Origin: Siphonodentalium dalli
Lineage: Eukaryota; Mollusca; Scaphopoda; Gadilida; Siphonodentaliidae
Length of the DNA stretch: 64,000 nucleotides
Reading direction: 5' to 3'
NCBI GenBank assembly: GCA_032622095.1
Contig: CP136061.1
Location: 190,348,369-190,412,368, forward strand
Part shown: one piece after another, positions 57,305 to 64,000 of the stretch
Numbering within the stretch: the stretch's first letter is position 1
Layout of the letters: every line of letters starts with the position of its first letter
The notes under the pieces: model-generated
Databases searched by the model: none
What the model was told of the DNA's origin: nothing
What the model saw: only the letters and a program-made list of their open reading frames with translations
Made by a program: the position numbers and the translations under genes

Positions 57305-58450
57305 GCTAATAAATGACAATGCACAATAAATATTGGCATTAATGTTGGACAAGGTTGTATTCCATGTTATTATTTTTTTGAAGGTAATAATCGTCTGAAA
57401 AAGTAGCCTATTTTCGTGCATAAAAAAGTTAAAGGAATCATCAGTAACTTCCAGTAACTCACGTGCCATGTTATTGGTAATCCAATTGGCTATGGAATGC
57501 ATATTTTTATTGTTTTTTTGGCTAGCATTTTCATTGTGTTTTGACTTAGTAAATACCACTACCCTACAAGAATCAACGTTATTTACATTGTGCGGCAATG
57601 GTATGGAGGGAATAGTATGAAAATTTCTGCCAGCATGACTATGAATTAAGTTCTCTAGCCACAGTAGTATTCTTCAATGTGCATTAACTGCCTAAATTAT
57701 CAATTTGATTGATTATAATGATCTGGCTCGCGCCTCTAGGGGAAGTTCTGCCCAAATTTTTAATTTGATTGGATACGGGTGGTGTTAAGGATCTGGCAAG
57801 CACCTCCAGCGGAAGTTCTGCCCAAATTCTCGGGAAACAACAATGCTAGTACATATAGTAGGCCTACACGGGTTGGTGACAACAGAAGTCTGGTCAGACC
57901 TGTCACTGAACAAACTTGTAATTTTTTACGATTTAAAGAGTATAAAAAAAAGTATTAAATAAAGCTTTGAACAAGCAACACACCGGGATGTGAACCAGAC
58001 AATTGTAATAAGTTTGAGGTGCAATTTTGTCAAAGATAATATATTGAAACAAATTTAGTTTAATTTAATAGTGTTGTGGTGGCTGTAATTTTGACGAATG
58101 ACCATACCAAATAATGATTTGATTATGTATATAACCATTTAGACATTAAATAATTAAAATGTTGGGGGAATAATAAGTAACAGTGCACAATGAACATTGA
58201 TATTAATCATATATGAGACATGGCCAAATTCCAAGTTTAAAATGTTTTGTATGTAATAATCATCTGAATAGATAGCCTATTTTCGTGCATAAAAAAATGA
58301 ACAAATATTCAATAACTTTCAAGCCTTGTAATCCAATTCGCTATGGAGTACATAACTTTATTTTTGTAGGCATTGTAATCGTGTTATGACTTAGTTAATG
58401 CCGATGTCCTTCAAAAATCAATGCTGTTGACATTCTGCTCATATCCCTCC
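57305..58450. repeat. Direct duplication of ~280 bp (57305-57600 and 58172-58450)
   Basis: Shared blocks: gtgcacaat, gtaataatc.tctgaa, agcctattttcgtgcataaa, aatccaatt.gctatggaat and gtgtt.tgacttagt. The antisense frame at 57290-57598 is open in one copy and broken in the other. Between them, 57690-57830 holds an ~80-bp tandem duplication (gcggaagttctgcccaaatt). Confidence 0.65.
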
Positions 58451-58930
58451 CAAAGACATTAACATTTGCCTCACACAAGAGAACAACAAGAATTTGAAGA
58501 AAATAATTGATTGTTGTGTTGATTTAATATGAAATCAATTCATTAATAATATATTGTGAACAACATTTTAGGCTAGACAACTTCCTGTTTACATTGTTTG
58601 AGCATGTTCATGTAAATCTGCGAGTCAAAGAAAGCCCAAGATTGAGGTACTACATGTATTCCATGATTTATGTACAACTGTCAACATACACATCAACTTT
58701 ATTTAGGTTAACTGTACCATGTGATTAGTTACCAGGACCCCCCCCCCCCCCCCCCCCACCACTTGCTACATGTTCCACATATACCAATATCAACATCAAA
58801 TTCAATGTTGATTGATCGACAGGAGTAGTCCCTTTTTTTTATCAAAACAAATAACAAATCTAACTCAAATGTTAGTCAATTTTCATTTATGAAAAGAAAG
58901 TATGTGGTATTTTCTTAAAACTATTCAAGC
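58451..58930. other. No gene; contains a run of 20 C
   Basis: AT-rich sequence with a poly-C tract at 58738-58757, otherwise featureless. Confidence 0.5.
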
Positions 58931-59160
58931 AAATACTCATTGATGAGTAGTGACCCATAAGGGAATGCTCAGATAATATTCAAGTTTAACAAATCAAATG
59001 AGAGGTTGTAATTGTTGAACTTATTATCTGAACATTTCACTAAAATGTACTTTTATTTGTGTTATACTTGCATCTGTCGTCTGCTTATTTTTTCCTGAAA
59101 ACCCACCAAATGATTATAGACCATTCCAATGCACTTTTTTTTATAACTGAGTGGGAACTT
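58931..59160. repeat. Foldback repeat, ataagttcaac family, copy 5
   Basis: aaatactcattgatgagtag start, gctcagataatattcaagtt / gttgaacttattatctgaac hairpin (58975-59035), then ccaaatgattatagaccatt and ataactgagtgggaac as in copy 1. Confidence 0.75.
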
Positions 59161-59167
59161 CCATTTA

Positions 59168-61471
59168 TAGTCCAGTGCATTTATGGTTTTACCCAGAACT
59201 AATTGCAACAGAATTTTTTTTTGCTGGAATTGGTACATATACCATCCGTAAACAACATACTAAAAATCGGCAAAAATCGGAAAAAGGGAAATTAGTGAAT
59301 TTCGTGGAAAATAAATTGGGAAAATTTGGTCAAATCATCAATATATGGATTTTCATGAATGTATATAAAAAATTCAAATTTACAAGTCCTACAAATATCA
59401 TGCCTATTTTGTCGACCACATTTTCCTGAATCCAGAACAGGAAACCATTCCCAGATTCCTTAAGTATTTTTCGAGTTGTGTGCTTTCGAAAACGCGAGTT
59501 TACCTGATTTTGGAGCCTTAATTTCGCAGAATGAGCCAAATGCCGTATTATATGTTTAATTATTAAAAAAACTAGTGCCAAATTAATGACTTTTTCACTG
59601 TTTTAGCAATTTCCTCACTAGATTAAACACAAAATATGATTAATATGTGCATCTATGAATAAGGAGAATAAAATATTCTCAAACAAAATGTGTGTTCCAT
59701 TGTATGGACTTAGCCAAATTTGCCTTGCCACAGAACTTGTGTGATGAAATGCCATATTTGAGGTCATGTAACTCAATAAATTAATATCCATATGCTCTGC
59801 TTTTCTCATAACATTTTGAGAATACTAGATTGAAGAAATTGTGAAGTAATTTCCAAATACATTGGTGAATAAAATAAAATTATGGTCCTATGCACTCTTA
59901 GTCTAGCCTCTTTTCCGAAAATGCTATTGTGGGGCGTTTTTGTCAATTTTAAAAGGATTTTAGGCATATTAAGAATAATTAACGAAAGTTTATTGTGTAA
60001 AATTATGTGATCTGTCCTCTTAAATCATTTTTTTGTTGAGAAAATAGCATTTCAATGGTTATACCAATGAATGTCACTGGATTTCACTCATCATTATGGA
60101 AACTTACTCCAAAATTGAACTGCAGAACAATGGGGTAGGGGAAAGCATATCAACAAAAACTTCAAAATTATGCATCTTGAAGCATAAAACTTTATATTAA
60201 CAGCTTCTGCTTACATTGTTCTTTCATGCATAATTTCATATTTCCTTTGTTTATGTTTATTGACAGAGCTATAATATTTGTTGTCATAATTTGGCAGTGA
60301 AATGTCAAATTGGCATTTTGAGATTGTTTTTATACAACATAACCATAAAGTTCTAAATCAACGTCCGATAACGTATTAAGCAGTTTTATAATGCAACAGG
60401 AATGTACACAAACTGGAAGAAAACAACATTGTGTCTGAAATGGCTGTAATTTGGTGATAAGATTGCATTTTGTGATTTTCCTACCCCTATACCAACGTTA
60501 AAATTTGGAGTCAGTTTCCTGAAAAATGAAAGAAATCTAGTGACATACTATGGCATAACCAATGTAAGGCTAATTTTTTATCGCTTAAGTGTTGTGGGAG
60601 GAAAGTTCAAATAATTTTACACATTAAAACACCCATTGTTTTTTGTTTTTATGGCCCAAATCCTTTTAGAATGGACAAAAATGCCTCAAACTGGCATCTT
60701 TGGAAACAAGCTAAGACTAAGTATTCAAAGGGCCATAAGTTGATTTTCTTAAATAATGTCCTGTTAATACCTTTACAATTTGTTCAATCCAACATACTTA
60801 AAAGGTTATAAGAAACGCATGGCATATGGGTATTAAATTATTGAGTTACATGACCTCAAATATTGCATTTCATCACACACGTTCAGTGTCAGAGGCAAAA
60901 TTGGCTAAGTCCATACAATGGAACACACATTTTGTTTGAGAATATAATCTTCTTCTTAATTATAGATGCACATATTAATCATATTTTGTGTTTAATCTAG
61001 TGAGGAAATTACTAAAACAGTGAAAAATCCCTTCAGTTTGCTCTAGTTTTTTTTAATAATTAATCATTAATAAGGCATTTTGGCTCATTCTTCGAAAGTG
61101 AGGCCCCGAAAATGGGCCGAAATTAGGTAAACTTGCATTTTTGAAGGCACACAACTCGAAAAATACGTAATGAATCTGGGATTGGTTTTCAGTACTGGGT
61201 TCAGGAAACTGAGGACGACACAATACACATCCTTTTTGTAGGATTTGTGAATTTTATTGTTTTTATAAACATCCATGAAAATCCATAAATTGATGATTTG
61301 ACCAAATTTCCCCAAATTTATTTCACGAAATTCACCAATTTCCCTTTTTCCGATTTTTGCCGATTTTAAGTATGTTGTTTATGGAGGGTTTATGTACTTA
61401 CTCCAGCAAAAAAAAATTCTGTTGCAATTAGTTCCGGGTTTGGCATTTTTTCTCATAAATGCACTGGACTA
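59168..61471. mobile_element. 2.3-kb element with ~0.8-0.9-kb inverted arms
   Basis: Termini tagtccagtgcatttatg and cataaatgcactggacta. The arms (59168 to ~60000 and ~60640 to 61471) are diverged but collinear reverse complements: ggtcaaatcatcaat, tcgagttgtgtgc, ctagattaaacacaaaatat, ggacttagccaa and tgaggtcatgtaact blocks appear in both. The unique loop is about 60070-60600. No transposase frame; small frames in the arms mirror each other. Confidence 0.85.
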
Positions 61472-61472
61472 T

Positions 61473-62030
61473 TAGTACATCATGTAAAAATGGTAATGCG
61501 ATAATAACTGGAGTCTATCATGTCCTTCTATACTACCGGTACTGTACAACTCAACTTCTCAAGATCACCTTATATGTATTCATCCGACGCCAGTTTTATT
61601 TATTGTAGTCTTGATGCTTGGGCACATGAAGTTGCATTACAGAATAGTTTTGTATTCTGTAATAAAAATTAACCCTTGGTCTTGCCCAAGATCTGCTACT
61701 TGTATACAGGTCTGTTGGTTGTCTTCGTTGTTGTCTAATGTCAATCAACCTCCGGGTTAAATTTAACCAAATGTGCTGATGATTTCTCAGGCATATACAA
61801 GTTTTCAACCAATCATTCTACATTTATTAGTGTTATTGCTGGAAACCAAATATATAACATACAATCTTGACATATCCTAACTGAAAATAGACAATTGATG
61901 TTACAAGCTTTTGTCCCTTAATACACCACCACGACCAACATACTAATGTAGGAGAGATATTACTACACTGAATTATGAGTGGAAAGCACATTAGCAGTGT
62001 CTACAGACATTATTTGGCAACTTCTGGGTG
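61473..62030. other. No recognisable feature
   Basis: The antisense frame at 61596-61808 has no recognisable domain. Confidence 0.35.
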
Positions 62031-62035
62031 ACATA

Positions 62036-62451
62036 CAGGTCAGGGAGAACCCAAAATCGATGTACTAAACCTCGATTTGTGTAAAAAACCTAGATCGAGG
62101 TTCTTCGAGACCATGTGACCACTGGTCAAAACATACACCCATGATATAAGGGGAAACACTCTAAACCAAATATGATACTAATGGCAGTATTATATTTATA
62201 GTGTAAGTCGTATAATGTGGACTATTTCATTTTACACCTATGGGAGGGCAAGTTCACATTTAATAATTAATTGTGCTTAAGCGCAATCAAGCACAATTAA
62301 TTATTAAATGTGAATTTCGCCTCCCATAAGTGTAAGATGAAATACTCCACACTATATCACCAGTGGTCATATATGGTCTTGAAAAACCTCGATCTAGGTT
62401 TTTTACACAAATCGAGGTTTAGTACATCAATTTTGGGTTCTCCCTGACCTG
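62036..62451. mobile_element. Foldback element with caggtcagggagaaccc ends
   Basis: Perfect 17-bp TIR caggtcagggagaaccc, with arms of ~66 bp or more matching closely (aatcgatgtactaaacctcg, gtaaaaaacctagatcgagg). ACATA occurs directly outside both ends (62031-62035, 62452-62456), a candidate 5-bp target duplication. The centre (62234-62335) is a second palindrome with cttatgggaggc arms around gtgcttaagcgcaatcaagcac. The left arm carries an extra ~90 bp. Confidence 0.85.
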
Positions 62452-62642
62452 ACATAATGAGTTGACAGAATTTTTTTCCCGAAGTCCGAATTAAAAAAAA
62501 TTGGCAAAAAAAAATATTCATAGGAATTTTTTTTTGCTTTCTATATGATGGTAGATGTCTCTGGCTTTGAAATACATTGAAAATTTGATCGCCACTTGAT
62601 TTTTTTCAAAAACTTGTGTTATCGCTACTGTTTAGTTCAGAC

Positions 62643-62790
62643 TAGTCCAACAAATTAGACTATTCGGATTAATACATATTTTAATATTTGGACATTTACG
62701 ATTGTATTACTCCTTATGAAGGATTAAATGGTCCATAAATGTCCAAATATTAAAATTCCAATTAATCCGAAAGTCTAATTTGTTGGACTA
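62643..62790. mobile_element. Mutator-like MITE, copy 1, with 9-bp target duplication
   Basis: TIR tagtccaacaaattagac and complement; arms continue attcggattaat and ttaatatttggacattta. AGTTCAGAC lies directly on both sides (62634-62642 and 62791-62799). A 9-bp duplication is typical of Mutator-like elements. No coding capacity. Confidence 0.85.
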
Positions 62791-63269
62791 AGTTCAGACA
62801 TGTCAGTTATTTAAAAATAAAACGGGCATCTGTATCTGTCGATATTGCAGTGCAGGAACCTTTTCGGTTTATAGACGCATCTTAGAGTTATCTCTCACTT
62901 TGAAAACATAAACATTATTCTACGAGATGTCTAATGTCATACTATGCCTACAAACATTTGAATGAGCACTACACAAATTCCATAATGGCGACCATCTTTG
63001 TTTATCTTTAAAATGTATAGCTTGTTTTACAAAACAATCAGAAGAGAACCATGCTATTTTTCTGATCTATTTTTATCTATTCTATTTACCAGTATTTACG
63101 GCCTATTTTTATATTTGGGAAATCCAGAAATACGTGTATTATTAGCCAACTCATAGAAATCCCATAATATGTATTCATGTACACATGTATAACCTGAACT
63201 AGCAAAATAAATTTAATCTAATCTAAAATCTGATATAAAAAGGTCTTTTTATATCCGATTTCTTAGTCC

Positions 63270-63590
63270 GTAAACCAGACTTTTATTATCAGAGCATAGC
63301 TCTATATTCGAGAGCGTCTAGCCAGGGAATGTTCCCTGGTCTAGCTCTGTTTGAATAGTTGGGTCCACCACAGCTAGGACCTTGGAATTTGGTCAAAACC
63401 CCTCTTTTATTGGCGGAACCACCACCCGGGACCCAACCACCACCCGGGACCCTTTGGTCCCGGGTGGTGGTTCCGCCAATAAAAGAGGGGTTTTGACCAA
63501 ATTCCAAGGTCACGGGTGGTGGTTCCGCCAATAAAAGAGGGGTTTTGACCAAATTCCAAGCTCCTGTGGGTCCACCAACTACCGATTTAT
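63270..63590. repeat. Hairpin plus duplicated arm, ggaccttggaatttggtcaa
   Basis: About 63379-63451 (ggaccttggaatttggtcaa through ggaaccaccacccgggacc) is reverse-complemented at about 63451-63513, and the complement is then repeated directly at 63514-63561. The antisense frame at 63289-63552 is a translation of this structure. Confidence 0.85.
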
Positions 63591-63718
63591 ATGAGCTAAC
63601 TTAATGATCAGATTAAATCTATTTTTATTCCTGGGAAATCCAGAAATATGACTCTCAGTGGAAAAACACAAACTTCGTGTCTGTTTCTAAATTCTATTTA
63701 AAGCAGCACATAATCTTC

Positions 63719-63869
63719 TAGTCCAACAAATTAGACGATTCGGATTAAGGCCTATTTTAATATTTGGACATTTATGTGGCCTATAATCCCTCACAGAAGG
63801 AGTAATACAATCGTAAATGTCCAAATATTAAAATATGTATTAATCCGAATAGTCTAATTTGTTGGACTA
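63719..63869. mobile_element. Mutator-like MITE, copy 2, with 9-bp target duplication
   Basis: Same family as 62643-62790 but in opposite orientation. ATAATCTTC lies directly outside both ends (63710-63718 and 63870-63878). Confidence 0.85.
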
Positions 63870-64000
63870 ATAATCTTCGTGACTCAAAATAAGCCCAACT
63901 AGAATGCACTCAGAGAGAAGCCAACTGTAATAAAAAAAAAAAATAAAAAAAAATTCACTGTATTTTACTTAATTTATTTAATTTAATTTAATTTAATGTT

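Noticed and set aside
63289-63552. 87-codon proline/glycine-rich antisense frame
   Set aside because: Lies entirely in the 63.27-63.59 kb hairpin and duplication.

Overview
This window looks like AT-rich nuclear DNA from a marine invertebrate, most likely a bivalve or other mollusc. Intron-split coding sequence, a single-BIR IAP gene, tandem-repeat-carrying elements with a 3' hairpin like the bivalve 'pearl'/HINE elements, many foldback MITEs, and repeats ending in gacagacag-type simple sequence all point that way. Nothing suggests bacterial or organellar DNA. Most of the length is repetitive, and nearly all short open frames are translations of repeats.

Two host genes can be supported. The first is a + strand open frame of 522 codons (14739-16307) directly after a good 3' splice site. 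It encodes a polar, probably disordered protein with a basic helical stretch and a C-terminal coiled coil, and I do not recognise it. The second is an inhibitor-of-apoptosis (IAP/BIRC-type) gene on the - strand, assembled from five exons between 54452 and 30608. The exons are 54221-54452 (start and N-terminal half of the BIR), 40963-41169 (zinc-binding half of the BIR), 39588-39698 and 34553-34741 (UBA domain), and 30608-30804 (RING). All four junctions have GT/AG ends and are phase 1, giving a 311-residue BIR-UBA-RING protein.

Layout. 1-997 is a satellite folded into a large inverted repeat. 2103-2706 is a short TIR element. 3609-11543 is a 7.9-kb element with roughly 0.8-1.0-kb tandem-repeat-filled inverted termini; it contains a dead non-LTR retrotransposon fragment and smaller MITEs. 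11.5-14.7 kb is sparse, with a diverged duplication. The orphan gene follows, then minisatellites at 16.5-19 kb. 20495-23745 is a 55-bp satellite of 58 full units. 24-30 kb holds MITEs and two abutting Helitron-like elements. 30.6-54.5 kb is the IAP gene, its introns packed with piggyBac-like, mariner-like and pearl-like elements. 54.8-57.2 kb is a second pearl-like array just upstream of the first coding exon. 57-64 kb has direct duplications, a 2.3-kb inverted-repeat element, nested palindromes and two MITEs with perfect 9-bp target duplications.

Most unusual points: a 62-bp minisatellite in the IAP gene that is a serial duplication of an exon/intron boundary and carries eight splice-donor-like sites; a 451-902-451 bp composite element that interrupts a satellite monomer with an AAAA duplication; and a hidden 26-unit duplication inside the 55-bp satellite. 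I did not find a clearly new biological system; the splice-donor minisatellite and the composite element are the best candidates for something undescribed.
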